Positions 15,725-24,219 of a stretch of DNA of 64,000 nucleotides are shown piece by piece. The notes below the pieces were generated by a model that saw only the letters and a list, made by a program, of their open reading frames with translations, was not told the origin of the DNA and ran no database searches. The stretch is taken from positions 124,001-188,000 of the forward strand of contig NZ_CP117710.1 of the NCBI RefSeq assembly GCF_028622875.1. The letters are read 5' to 3'. The stretch comes from Streptomyces sp. MMBL 11-1. GTDB taxonomy: Bacteria; Actinomycetota; Actinomycetes; Streptomycetales; Streptomycetaceae. Within the stretch, counting starts at the first letter, position 1, and each line of letters opens with the position of its first letter. The position numbers were made by a program, and so were the translations under genes.

Positions 15725-17058
15725 GCACACCGCCCCCGCCGCCTTACTACGCGCTGCACACCGACCACTTCGCCCAGGCCGGCAACCGGGCCGCCTACTA
15801 CACCAGCATGCGAAAGTACTACGGGGCGGTTGCTCCGGTGGAGATCGTGCCTGGCCTCTACGGATGGCTGGTCGTCTCCTACGAGGCCGCCAAGGACGTG
15901 CTGCTGGATTCGGGGAGCTTTAAGAAGGACCCCACCGAGTGGGCCGCCCAGCTTCCCGCCGACCATCCGGTGCTCGGCATGCTCGGCCCGCGGCCGAACC
16001 CGTTGTTCACCGACGGCGCCCAGCACGCCCGCTACCGTCGGGTCGTCACCGACGCACTGGCATCCGTCGCCCCCCACCACCTGCGCGACACCGTGCGGGT
16101 CGTGGCCGATTACCTCATCGACCAGTTCGCCGCGGAGGGCTCGTGCGATCTGGTCAGGCAGTTCGCGCGGCCGCTACCCAGCTACCTGTTCAACCGGCTG
16201 TTCGGGCAGGGCGACGACGAAGCCCCACGGTTGGTGTCCTCGCTGGCCGGGCTGATGGAAGGCGTCGGCGCGGAAGTGGTGGCCGCAACGCGGGAGTTCG
16301 AGGGCTACATGGGCGACCTGCTGACCTCCAAGGCGGCCCGGCCCGGCCCGGACCTGGCCACCGCCATGATGCAGCACCCTGCACGACTCAACCAGGAAGA
16401 GCTGCTGCACCACTTCGTCCTGACCGTTGCCGCCGGTCAGGAACCCACCACCAACCTCCTGGGCAACAGCCTGCTGGAGTACTTCACCGACGACGACATC
16501 TACACCGAAGTCGTCAACGGAACCCTCGACGTCATGCCCCTCATCAACCGGGTCCTGGCCACGCGCCCTCCGATGGCGAACTACGGAGCCCACTACGCCC
16601 GCCACCCCATGATGTTCCGCGGCCGGCAACTGGCCCCCGGGCAGCCCATCCTCATGTCCTACGAGGCCGCCGCCCATGACCCCGAGGTACTGGGCACCGG
16701 CGCGCACATGGCCTGGTCGCTGGGCCCGCACACCTGCCCGGCCAGCAGCATGGCGCTCACCATCACTCAGATCGCCCTCTCCCAGCTCATCCACCGGCTC
16801 CCCGACCTCCAGCTCGGCGTGGACGCCGCCGAGGTCCGTAACCGGCCCGGCCCCTACCACCACGCGCTCGAAGCCCTCCCCGGCCGCTTCACCCCCGTCA
16901 CGGCGGCGACCCGCAGCGAACCACCGTGGCAGTCGAACCCATACACCACCGCCACCACCGCTCCGGACGGCCCCGTAACCGGGCCCGCTCCGGCGAGCTG
17001 GCAAACCTGGCTGCCCACCACGTGCCCGGCCGGACACGGCTCCCACCAGCATCTCTAG
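15721..17058 (+). CDS. cvnE: Conservon-associated divergent cytochrome P450
   Basis: The 445-residue protein has the P450 fold but is divergent. The heme region reads 'MAWSLGPHTCPASSMA', keeping the Cys ligand but lacking the usual F-G-x-G-x-H and the Gly after Cys. The K-helix ExxR motif is not recognisable (the region reads 'NRVLATRPPMANYGAHYARH'). The I-helix reads 'LTVAAGQEPTTNLLGNSLLE'. Conservon P450s of this kind occur next to cvnD in Streptomyces, and heme binding or catalysis may be altered. ATG 15721 overlaps the cvnD stop. Confidence 0.85.
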   Translation: MSTPPPPPYYALHTDHFAQAGNRAAYYTSMRKYYGAVAPVEIVPGLYGWLVVSYEAAKDVLLDSGSFKKDPTEWAAQLPADHPVLGMLGPRPNPLFTDGAQHARYRRVVTDALASVAPHHLRDTVRVVADYLIDQFAAEGSCDLVRQFARPLPSYLFNRLFGQGDDEAPRLVSSLAGLMEGVGAEVVAATREFEGYMGDLLTSKAARPGPDLATAMMQHPARLNQEELLHHFVLTVAAGQEPTTNLLGNSLLEYFTDDDIYTEVVNGTLDVMPLINRVLATRPPMANYGAHYARHPMMFRGRQLAPGQPILMSYEAAAHDPEVLGTGAHMAWSLGPHTCPASSMALTITQIALSQLIHRLPDLQLGVDAAEVRNRPGPYHHALEALPGRFTPVTAATRSEPPWQSNPYTTATTAPDGPVTGPAPASWQTWLPTTCPAGHGSHQHL

Positions 17059-17200
17059 ACCGGGCAACCACCCTCCGCCCGACCCCGCCCGGCGGTCCGC
17101 GAAGTCTCCTTCACAGGACCACCGCACGGCCCGGCCGTCAGCTCCCGCCTGCCCGCTTCATACCCATCGTCCCGCTCCCCGAGCACTAGGAGGCCCCACC

Positions 17201-18445
17201 ATGAGCGCTGCCGACATCCTGGTACTGGATCCCAAGGCCCGCGACCGAGTCGGCGAGGACCGCGAGCTCCGCTCCCGCGGCCCCGTCGCCCGCGTCGATC
17301 TTCTCGGCGTCGAAGCATGGGCCGTTAGCCACCCCGCCCTCCTCAAGCAGCTGCTCATCGACACCCGTGTGAGCAAGGACGCCCGCCGCCACTTCCCCAC
17401 GTTCGAGGAGACCGTCCAGCGGTGGCCGCTGTGGCTGTGGATCGCCGTCGAGAACATGTTCACCGCCTACGGCTCCAACCACCGGGCGCTGCGCAGGCTG
17501 GTCGGCCCGGCCTTCAACCACCGCCGCACCCAGGCCATGCGCCCGGTCATCCAGCAGATAACCGACCGCCTGCTGGAGCAGATGCTGGCAAAGGATCAGG
17601 CCGGCGACCTGGTCGACCTGCGCGCGGATCTCGCCCACCAGCTCCCCATGGACGTCATCCACCACCTCATGGGCATGCCGCGTGAGTGGCAGGAGGCCAT
17701 GGCCGAGCCGGTCGGCAAGGTCTTCGACACCTCCCTCGACATGGCCGCAGCGCTCCAGAACGGGGAGGACCTGAAAGCCCTGCTGGCCCGCTTCGTCGAG
17801 CACAAGCGCGAGCACCCTGGCGACGACCTGACCACCGATCTGATCCGCGCCCGCGACGGGGACATGCGGCTCAGCGAGGAGCAGCTGGTCGACACGCTCG
17901 TCCTCGTTTTCTCCGCCGGCTACGAGACGACCGTCGGGCTGATCGTCAACACGAACCGGAACCTCCTCACCCACCCCCGTCAGCTGGAGATCGTGCGACG
18001 CAACCCGAAGGAGGCGACGGCCGCGGCAGTCCAGGAGACCCTGCGCCGCGACGCGTCGGTGGCTTTCCTCCCCCTGCGCTACGCCACCGAACCCATCGAC
18101 CTGCCCGAGGCCGGGGTCCGTATCGAGCAGGGGGAGCCGATCCTCGCCGCCTACAGCGCCGCCGGCCGCCACCCTGAGGTCTTCGACGAGCCCGACACCT
18201 TCGACGTGCTGCGGCACAACGCCTCGGCCCACCTCGCCTTCGGACACGGCGCCCACATGTGCCTCGGCGCCCCGCTGGCCGTCGCGGAAACCGACATCGC
18301 CACCCAGTCGTTCCTGAAGGCCTTCCCCGACGCGGTGATCGCCGTGGACGAGGACCAGCTCTCCCCGTTGGAGTCGATCATCTCCAACAGCCTCAGCACC
18401 CTGCCCATCACCCGCGGCGATCTCCGGTCAGGGGCGGCAGCGTGA
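17201..18445 (+). CDS. Cytochrome P450
   Basis: The 414-residue P450 has an I-helix 'LVFSAGYETTVGLIVNTNRN' (AGxET), a K-helix 'AAVQETLRRDASVAFLPLRY' (ExxR) and the heme loop 'LAFGHGAHMCLGAPLAVAET'. All canonical residues are present, so it should be catalytically competent. AGGAGG precedes the ATG by seven bases. It follows the conservon P450 after a 142-base gap, which matches known cvn loci with two P450 genes. Its stop overlaps the GTG of a tiny ORF (GTGA). Confidence 0.92.
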   Translation: MSAADILVLDPKARDRVGEDRELRSRGPVARVDLLGVEAWAVSHPALLKQLLIDTRVSKDARRHFPTFEETVQRWPLWLWIAVENMFTAYGSNHRALRRLVGPAFNHRRTQAMRPVIQQITDRLLEQMLAKDQAGDLVDLRADLAHQLPMDVIHHLMGMPREWQEAMAEPVGKVFDTSLDMAAALQNGEDLKALLARFVEHKREHPGDDLTTDLIRARDGDMRLSEEQLVDTLVLVFSAGYETTVGLIVNTNRNLLTHPRQLEIVRRNPKEATAAAVQETLRRDASVAFLPLRYATEPIDLPEAGVRIEQGEPILAAYSAAGRHPEVFDEPDTFDVLRHNASAHLAFGHGAHMCLGAPLAVAETDIATQSFLKAFPDAVIAVDEDQLSPLESIISNSLSTLPITRGDLRSGAAA

Positions 18446-18531
18446 ACCCGACCGCGATCCGCCGCCCCGGCCGCGCGGACTATGCGCTCGCGGCGGCCCC
18501 CGCCCGATCCTCGCCCGGGTCCGCACGATGA
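18442..18531 (+). CDS. Tiny ORF, 29 residues, coupled to the P450 gene
   Basis: A GTG at 18442 overlaps the P450 stop (GTGA) and the ORF ends at 18531, overlapping the ATG of the next tiny ORF (ATGA). The peptide (starts VNPTAIRRPGRADYALAAAP) is Arg/Ala-rich with no recognised family. Its main support is position and overlap at both ends; it may serve only to carry ribosomes to the following ORF. Confidence 0.4.
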   Translation: MNPTAIRRPGRADYALAAAPARSSPGSAR

Positions 18532-18620
18532 CACGCGCGAAACTCGTGGCTTATTTGGTGACCATCGTGCTCGCCCCCGGCTCAGTCATCCTCGCCGCGA
18601 GCGTCCGGCCCTTCACCTGA
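18528..18620 (+). CDS. Small single-transmembrane peptide, 30 residues
   Basis: ATG 18528 overlaps the preceding stop, and the product begins MTRAKLVAYLVTIVLAPGSV and ends VRPFT. A positively charged N-terminus is followed by one hydrophobic helix, the form of a small membrane protein. It could be a partner of the conservon membrane complex or of the P450; that is inference from position. The GntR-like gene begins 49 bases later. Confidence 0.5.
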   Translation: MTRAKLVAYLVTIVLAPGSVILAASVRPFT

Positions 18621-18668
18621 CCCTCACCGCCCGCATCGCAACCCATCCACGTACTCGAAGGAGTAGCT

Positions 18669-19340
18669 GTGCCTGAGCTGATCAGGGCCGATGCCGCCCT
18701 GGGCCGTCCTCCGGCCCCTCCCCCGGCGCACCATCAGCCTCCTGGACGGCGCACCAACGGCCTGAACGGCACTCCTTCGCACCACCACGGGTACCCGGCC
18801 AGCACTTCGGCCGACCGCCCTTCTACCACTCCCGTCGACGCTCTCGCCCTCCTGGCCAGCCCGGAGGGCGGTGAGCCGCTGCTGGCCCGGGTCCGCGCGG
18901 CGCTGTCCCGCTACCCGTACGGGGCTTTCCTTCCCTCGCTATCTGCCCTGGCAGCCGAGTTGGGGGAGCAGGTCGAGCATGTGCGCAGGGCGCTCGGCAA
19001 GCTGGAGGCGGAGGGAGAGCTCGTACAGCAGGTTGGTCGGCGAACTTCTGCACGGTACCGACTTCGGCCGGAAGAACCGCATCCCCAGGATGTCGATCTC
19101 GATCGGGCTGTACGCGAAGGCATCCGATCCGGGCGGTACCCCGTCGGCACTCCGCTGCCGACGGGGCTGCTCGGGCAGCAACACCGATTCCCGGGCACCC
19201 TGATCCCTCGCGCGCTCCGGCACCTCGTCTCCGACGGCTATGTCTCCCACCGGGACGGCCCTGCCGGGCCCGGCTACTACGTCGTCGTGCGGCCTTGCAC
19301 TGCATCACCCGCCTCGGCAGCACAGGGGGCCGGCCGATGA
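18669..19340 (+). CDS. GntR-like regulator with two wHTH-like segments
   Basis: The 223-residue protein starts at GTG 18669 after GAAGGAG. A His/Pro-rich leader of about 60 residues is followed by one winged-helix-like unit ('FLPSLSALAAELGEQVEHVR', then 'ALGKLEAEGELVQQVGRRTS') and a second, shorter one ('GTLIPRALRHLVSDGYVSHR'). This resembles GntR DNA-binding domains without the usual effector domain. It overlaps the next gene's ATG and begins the long run of coupled genes. Confidence 0.7.
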   Translation: MPELIRADAALGRPPAPPPAHHQPPGRRTNGLNGTPSHHHGYPASTSADRPSTTPVDALALLASPEGGEPLLARVRAALSRYPYGAFLPSLSALAAELGEQVEHVRRALGKLEAEGELVQQVGRRTSARYRLRPEEPHPQDVDLDRAVREGIRSGRYPVGTPLPTGLLGQQHRFPGTLIPRALRHLVSDGYVSHRDGPAGPGYYVVVRPCTASPASAAQGAGR

Positions 19341-20122
19341 CGGCGCAGGAACTCATGGTTGAAGCGTCCGGGGCCCCGACGACGGCCACGGGTCCGCGGT
19401 CTGGCCGGTTGCGGAGGGTGGTCCCGTGGGTCCCGGTGCCGCTGTTGGTCATGCAGGCATTCGCCTTCCACTCCGCCAGATACCTGGCGCGACGGCACGG
19501 CATCATGCAGTTCATCCGCCCGAGTGGCGCCGATGGGTTCGGGGCGGGCGCCGCCTTCCCCGCCCGTCGTCCATGCACCGGCGTCCCGGACGCCACATTC
19601 GTCCATGTTGCGTCTCCCGTGTCTCCGGTGAAGGACCTCAGCCGCGCGTGCGCCCTGCGGCACGACCGCGCCGTCTTCCACGGGGTGCTGCCACTTCTGC
19701 GTACGCCCGCGGTGGAAGCCCTGGACCGGCAGCGGCCGATCGGGATCCTTATCGACAATTCCGGTCCCTGGGCGAGCAGCTTCGCCGACCTCCAGTTCAC
19801 CCTGAACACGCTGCGCGGCTGGCTGCCGCCCGGCAGCGCGATCGCCCTGACCCACACCACGGACGACGCCACCACCCTCCCCCGTCAGCACGCCCAGGCC
19901 CGTGGACACCGTGCCGCAGCCGATCTCGCGGCGGCATCCAGCTGTTCATCGAGGCCTCTGACTCGCACCCAGATCCGCAGCCTCATCGAACCCTGGCCAC
20001 TGACCGAGCACGGTCTGCTGCCCACCAGCGCGTTCCTCGCCCAGCCTTCCTCCTCTGGCCCGTCCGCCCGCCGCAAGTGCGGCTCCTACGCCGCCATCTC
20101 CCTCCACGCGGAGGCGACATGA
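19337..20122 (+). CDS. Degenerate DUF574-type methyltransferase paralogue
   Basis: The 261-residue protein is recognisable only in its C-terminal half: 'RPIGILIDNSGPWASSFADL' and 'LRGWLPPGSAIALTHTTDD' match the distal part of the DUF574 (S-adenosyl methyltransferase) fold. The SAM-binding 'DLGCG' and 'VDxDP' motifs of its neighbours are absent. The N-terminal half is unlike the family. It is probably catalytically dead, or divergent and acting as a partner of the intact paralogues. ATGA overlaps join it to both neighbours. Confidence 0.65.
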   Translation: MTAQELMVEASGAPTTATGPRSGRLRRVVPWVPVPLLVMQAFAFHSARYLARRHGIMQFIRPSGADGFGAGAAFPARRPCTGVPDATFVHVASPVSPVKDLSRACALRHDRAVFHGVLPLLRTPAVEALDRQRPIGILIDNSGPWASSFADLQFTLNTLRGWLPPGSAIALTHTTDDATTLPRQHAQARGHRAAADLAAASSCSSRPLTRTQIRSLIEPWPLTEHGLLPTSAFLAQPSSSGPSARRKCGSYAAISLHAEAT

Positions 20123-20985
20123 CAGCCCGCATCTCCTCCGAGCCCGACCGGGAGCTCCAGCCCCAGCCGTTGAGATTCCTGGGCCCCGAACGTGACGCCG
20201 TGTTCTTCGGCACCGCGCAGTCCCCGCGGGTGTACGAGTGGATGCTCGGCGGCTGCGAGAACTACGAGGCCGACCGGGACCTGGCCCATGCGCTGCTGGA
20301 AGTGGCCGACTGGGTCAAGACCTCCGCGCAGCTCAACCGGGACTTCCAGGTCCGGTCCTACACCTGGTGCCGTGAGCAGGGGGTGCGGCAGTACCTGGAG
20401 CTGGGATGCGGCTATCCCCACCACCCCGTCCTCTACGACGTCCTCGGCCGGCAGTGCCGGGTCGTCTACGTCGACCGTGACCCGGGCGTCCTCGCTCACG
20501 CCCGGACTGACCTCGACCAGGACCACGACACCACCGTCGTCGGCGCGGACGTCCTGGCGATGGACGAGCTGTTGAATAGTGACGCCCTGCGGCAGGCGAT
20601 CGACCCTTCCCAGCCGGTGGCGGTGTTCCTCGGCGACGTGCTGCCCTGGTGCCCCGACGACTCGGCCGTCGACCGGGCGATGGCGGCCCTCCGTTCGTGG
20701 ATGCCGCCCGGCAGCTTCCTGGTTCTCACCCACTTCACCGACGAGTTCACGCCCGGCCAGGCCGCGGCCGTGGCCGCCACCTACGCCGCCCACGGTGTGC
20801 AGGTGCGCCCCCGTTCGCGGGAGCAGATCGCCGCCCTGTTCGGTGACTTCGTCCACCAGGGGCCGGGCCTGTGCGCGACCGGGCAGTGGCACCGCGGCAG
20901 CCCCCAGGCCCGCCGTCCGCCTGAGGGCTCCGCCGCCTTCGCCGGGATCGCCATGAAGCCGACGGCCCAGGGGAGGAACGCTTGA
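20119..20985 (+). CDS. DUF574 SAM-dependent methyltransferase
   Basis: This 288-residue paralogue keeps the family features: 'SPRVYEWMLGGCENYEADRD', motif I 'YLELGCGYPHHPVLYDVLGR', 'CRVVYVDRDPGVLAHARTDL', and 'MPPGSFLVLTHFTDE'. DUF574 proteins are abundant in Streptomyces and are predicted SAM-binding methyltransferases with mostly unknown substrates. It is one of five paralogues in a row. It is linked by ATGA to the previous gene and TTGA to the next. Confidence 0.85.
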   Translation: MTARISSEPDRELQPQPLRFLGPERDAVFFGTAQSPRVYEWMLGGCENYEADRDLAHALLEVADWVKTSAQLNRDFQVRSYTWCREQGVRQYLELGCGYPHHPVLYDVLGRQCRVVYVDRDPGVLAHARTDLDQDHDTTVVGADVLAMDELLNSDALRQAIDPSQPVAVFLGDVLPWCPDDSAVDRAMAALRSWMPPGSFLVLTHFTDEFTPGQAAAVAATYAAHGVQVRPRSREQIAALFGDFVHQGPGLCATGQWHRGSPQARRPPEGSAAFAGIAMKPTAQGRNA

Positions 20986-21686
20986 CGCCGCCCGACACCA
21001 CGTGGGACTCCGACCGGGAGGCCGAGTACCTCGCGCAGGAGGAGTACGACCAGTTCCTGGACCTCGGGTGCGGCATTCCGTACTTCTTCGCGATACGGGA
21101 CGGGAAGCGCTCGTACGACGAGGTGGAGCATGTCCACGAGGCCGTCGCCCGCTTCCAGCCGCACGCCCCGGTCCTCTACGTCGGCATCTCCCCCGTCGCG
21201 ATCGGCCAGCTGCGTGCCTGCATGGACAACGACGACAACTGCACCTACGTCCACGGCGATATCCGGCACGTTGCGACCCTGCTGGCCTCCCCGCAGGTCA
21301 CGGAACACCTGGACCTGACCCGGCCGGTAGCGGTGCTGGCCCACGACGTCCTGTCCTGGATGACCCTCATCGAAGCCAGGGAGACCGCCCGCGGGCTCAG
21401 GCACGGGCCGCCGCCGGGCAGCGCACTGTCGATCACGCACCCGACCGACGACCTGGGCCTGCCGATGTCGAAGCTCACGCCCCCGTGCGAAGAAGCAGAC
21501 GTCGTCTACCAGCCGCGTCCCCGGGAGCACGTCGAAGCGCTGCTCGGCGGCTGGCCCCTGCTGCCGCCCGGTCTGGTGCCCACAGGGGCCTGGTCACCGC
21601 GCCACGCGGGGACCGAAGCGCCGGGGGACCGCTCCGGCGCGTTCGCCGCGATCGCCGTCAAACCTGCCAGCCGACCCACCTGCTGA
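20982..21686 (+). CDS. N-terminally short DUF574-type methyltransferase
   Basis: The 234-residue product starts at TTG 20982 (TTGA overlap, with GGGAGG upstream) only about 25 residues before motif I ('QFLDLGCGIPYFFAIRDGKR'). It lacks the N-terminal 'LGGxxNYxxDR' segment of its neighbours. Later motifs are present ('APVLYVGISPVAIGQLRACM', 'LDLTRPVAVLAHDVLSWMTL', 'PPPGSALSITHPTDD'), but the acidic residue expected after 'LYV' is Gly-Ile-Ser. It is probably a paralogue that has lost SAM-binding features. Confidence 0.75.
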   Translation: MTPPDTTWDSDREAEYLAQEEYDQFLDLGCGIPYFFAIRDGKRSYDEVEHVHEAVARFQPHAPVLYVGISPVAIGQLRACMDNDDNCTYVHGDIRHVATLLASPQVTEHLDLTRPVAVLAHDVLSWMTLIEARETARGLRHGPPPGSALSITHPTDDLGLPMSKLTPPCEEADVVYQPRPREHVEALLGGWPLLPPGLVPTGAWSPRHAGTEAPGDRSGAFAAIAVKPASRPTC

Positions 21687-21702
21687 AGGAACACCACCTC
21701 AG

Positions 21703-22593
21703 ATGTCCAGCATGTCGCTCGTCCCGCCCCGCTCTCCCGCCCCAGTAAACCAGCCGCCTCATGTCTCGCGCGTTGCCGACTACTTCACCGGCGGAATGGA
21801 CAACTTGCGTGCCGACCGGGAGCTTGCCGACCGGTTGCGCGTGGCGGCTCCGTGGCTTCCGCAGTCGGTGCGGGCCCACCGCGCGCACACCACTCACGTG
21901 GTGCGGCACCTGGCGAGCGAGGGCTTTCACCAGTACCTCGACCTCGGGTGCGGCCTGCCATACGCCGAGCAGGGAGACGAGGCCCTCCACCCGTACGACG
22001 CGGCCCGCTCGATCCTCGTCGACGTGCACGGCGCCCAGGCCGACGTCCGCACGGTGTACGTCGACAACTACGGACCGGCCTACGGCCACGCCAACACGAT
22101 CCTGGCCGAGGAGCGCGGAACCCTCGCCGTGAACGCCGACGCTCGCAACGTCGCCGGCCTGCTGGCGCTCCCCTCCGTGACCTCGAAGCTCAACCTGAAC
22201 CGGCCCGTCGCGGTCCTGGCGCACGACCTGCTGCCCTGGATGGGCGACCACGACGCGGTCGACCTCCTCAACGACCTGCGCCGACTCCTCCCGCCCGGCA
22301 GCGCGCTGTCCCTCACCCACACCGCGAGCGACCTGCCTCCCGGCCCCGAGAGCGAGGGCAAGGACTGCATCCGGATGATGTCGGCCCTCTACGCCGAGGC
22401 GGGCATCGACTTCCACCCCCGGTCGGCCGGGCACCTGCGGGCCCTGCTGAACCGGTGGTCCGTACAGGAGCCCGGTGTCGTACGCACCGAGCTGTGGGGC
22501 TCCGGATACGGCCGGTTCGCTCAGCGGCCCCTCACGGGCGCCGCCGACTTCACCGGCGCCTACGCCGCCGTCGCCCTGACCACCGCACCCTGA
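21703..22593 (+). CDS. DUF574 SAM-dependent methyltransferase
   Basis: The 296-residue protein has 'ADYFTGGMDNLRADRELADR' near the N-terminus, motif I 'YLDLGCGLPYAEQGDEAL', 'VRTVYVDNYGPAYGHANTIL' and 'LLPPGSALSLTHTASDL'. The second-motif Asp-Asn is kept, although the following DP is YG. GAAGGAA lies ahead of ATG 21703 after a short 16-base gap. It belongs to the tandem methyltransferase array. Confidence 0.83.
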   Translation: MSSMSLVPPRSPAPVNQPPHVSRVADYFTGGMDNLRADRELADRLRVAAPWLPQSVRAHRAHTTHVVRHLASEGFHQYLDLGCGLPYAEQGDEALHPYDAARSILVDVHGAQADVRTVYVDNYGPAYGHANTILAEERGTLAVNADARNVAGLLALPSVTSKLNLNRPVAVLAHDLLPWMGDHDAVDLLNDLRRLLPPGSALSLTHTASDLPPGPESEGKDCIRMMSALYAEAGIDFHPRSAGHLRALLNRWSVQEPGVVRTELWGSGYGRFAQRPLTGAADFTGAYAAVALTTAP

Positions 22594-22613
22594 CGCCGAA
22601 AAGGGCCACCCTC

Positions 22614-22853
22614 ATGTCCACCAACTCCACGACCCCGACCTCCGCTACAGCGTGCTGCCGGCACATGCCGCTCTGCCCGCCCGCCGACGCACCGGACCGC
22701 GAGGCCGCGCGGCTGACCGCGCACCATCCTGAGCAGGGATGGAGCCTTCTCTGCAACGGCGTTCTGCTCTTCGAGGACACCGGAGAACTGCTGCCCGACG
22801 GACAGATCGTGAACCCTCACCGCAGCCCGGTCACGACGGCGGCCGGCCGATGA
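22614..22853 (+). CDS. DUF5999 small protein
   Basis: The 79-residue protein is a textbook DUF5999 member: 'ACCRHMPLCPPADAPDREAA', 'HHPEQGWSLLCNGVLLFEDT' and 'GELLPDGQIVNPHR'. The Cys/His spacing near the N-terminus could bind metal, but function is unknown. It resembles the C-terminal half of the fusion protein at 9812. It lies between two DUF574 genes and ends overlapping the ATG of a small ORF. Confidence 0.85.
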   Translation: MSTNSTTPTSATACCRHMPLCPPADAPDREAARLTAHHPEQGWSLLCNGVLLFEDTGELLPDGQIVNPHRSPVTTAAGR

Positions 22854-23005
22854 CGGCGGCCCACCGCCTTGGCGCAGCCCTCCCGGGACACTCGGCTGGT
22901 ACGGGATCAGGACGCTGCGAGCGTCCGCGTACGAGGTGCGGCGAGGGGGCGCTCCCGCGTGCCCGTGGAGCAGCCGGTCGACTTCAGCGGGAGGACCGGC
23001 GATGA
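22850..23005 (+). CDS. Small ORF bridging DUF5999 and DUF574 genes
   Basis: A 51-codon ORF starts at ATG 22850 (ATGA overlap) and ends at 23005, overlapping the next ATG. The peptide (MTAAHRLGAALPGHSAGTGS then an Arg-rich tail) has no known family and an unusual composition. Its reality rests on exact 4-base overlaps at both ends; it may be a spacer that maintains translational coupling. Confidence 0.35.
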   Translation: MTAAHRLGAALPGHSAGTGSGRCERPRTRCGEGALPRARGAAGRLQREDRR

Positions 23006-23847
23006 GCAGGACGCCCGACGGCCCGGCGCGACCGCCTCGGATGCCCTCCGAGTCACCGGTCGATGACGTCGCCCGCAGTCAGGGTCGGGCACAGACCGCC
23101 CGGCTGTACAACCATCTGCTGGGCGGCAAGACGAACTACCAGGTGGACCGGGAGGCGGCTGCGTCGCTGCGGGAGGCCTGCCCCGACCTCTCCTTGACCG
23201 TGGCGGCCGGCCAGACCTACGCCCGGGCCGTCGCCGGTCACCTCACCGGACTGGGAGTGTGGCAGTTCCTCGACCTCGGTACCGGGATCCCCCTACGGCC
23301 CTACCTCCACGAGACCATCGAAAGTCTCGCCGACGACGCCAGGACCCTGTATGTCGACAACGACCCCATGGCTGAGGCGTACGGGCAGAGCTTTCTGACC
23401 GGGAACGGCTTCCACTTCCTGGAGGCCGACGTGCGAGACCCCGGGGGCTTGCTCGCGGCAGTGCGGCGTCACGGCGGGATCGACCTGGAACGCCCGGTGG
23501 CGTTGTTCATCCATGGCCTTCTCGACTTCCTCGCCGACGAGGAAGAACCGCACGGCATCGTCCAAGCTCTGCTGGACGGACTTGCGCCGGACTCCTATCT
23601 CAGCGTGACGCACCACGCAGCCGACCTCACCCCCGACCGGGCGGCCGTCCTCGTGCGCGCCTACCAGGAGCACGGAATCCGTTTCCAGCCGAGAACCCGG
23701 GACCAGGTGGAGCGGTTCCTCAGCGGGCTCGACGCAGGTACCGGTCTGACGACGGCCCACCGCTGGGCTCCCGGCCCGGGCCGCGCCCCGATCCCGGGTG
23801 GCGACGACCTGGTGCCCCTGTACGCCGGGGTGGGGCGCCTCCCCTAG
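23002..23847 (+). CDS. DUF574 SAM-dependent methyltransferase, canonical
   Basis: This 281-residue copy is the most family-like of the array: 'ARLYNHLLGGKTNYQVDREA', motif I 'FLDLGTGIPLRPYLHETIES', 'ARTLYVDNDPMAEAYGQSFL', 'VALFIHGLLDFLADEEEP', and 'LAPDSYLSVTHHAADL'. All expected SAM-binding residues are present. It starts at ATG 23002 in an ATGA overlap and is followed by a 99-base gap, the largest in this part of the run. Confidence 0.88.
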   Translation: MSRTPDGPARPPRMPSESPVDDVARSQGRAQTARLYNHLLGGKTNYQVDREAAASLREACPDLSLTVAAGQTYARAVAGHLTGLGVWQFLDLGTGIPLRPYLHETIESLADDARTLYVDNDPMAEAYGQSFLTGNGFHFLEADVRDPGGLLAAVRRHGGIDLERPVALFIHGLLDFLADEEEPHGIVQALLDGLAPDSYLSVTHHAADLTPDRAAVLVRAYQEHGIRFQPRTRDQVERFLSGLDAGTGLTTAHRWAPGPGRAPIPGGDDLVPLYAGVGRLP

Positions 23848-23946
23848 CCCTCCGCCCCGTCGAGGAACGCTCCGCAGCGCCCAGCTGGCCAGCCCGCGCA
23901 CACCCTCACCCTCAACTCGACCGTTATGCACCAAATAGGGAATGAT

Positions 23947-24219
23947 ATGGATCGCTTTGCTGCTCCGGCGAACCTGGCTCCTCCAGCGGCCGCGCCCGCC
24001 GAGCCGCAGTGCCGCGACGTCCCCGTGCCCCTGCGCTCGCGCCATGTCCCCTTCATTGTGGAGCGAGCGCTGTCGGCGGTGGTCGCGACCCGGTACGTGT
24101 GCGACCTCCGGCGCGTGTCCGAGGCCGACCCCTCCCACATCAGGGACCTTTGCCGCGGTGGCGGTGTCCCGGACCGGGCCGACAGGGAACGCTGTGCCGT
24201 CTCCGGGAGGTCGGAGTGA
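23947..24219 (+). CDS. Hypothetical protein, 90 residues
   Basis: ATG 23947 follows AGGGAA; an in-frame ATG at 23926 is less well placed. The product has an Ala/Pro-rich start (MDRFAAPANLAPPAAAPAEP) and a basic middle ('FIVERALSAVVATRYVCDLR'). No domain is recognised. Its stop overlaps the GTG of the next gene. It is probably expressed with the regulators that follow. Confidence 0.55.
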   Translation: MDRFAAPANLAPPAAAPAEPQCRDVPVPLRSRHVPFIVERALSAVVATRYVCDLRRVSEADPSHIRDLCRGGGVPDRADRERCAVSGRSE

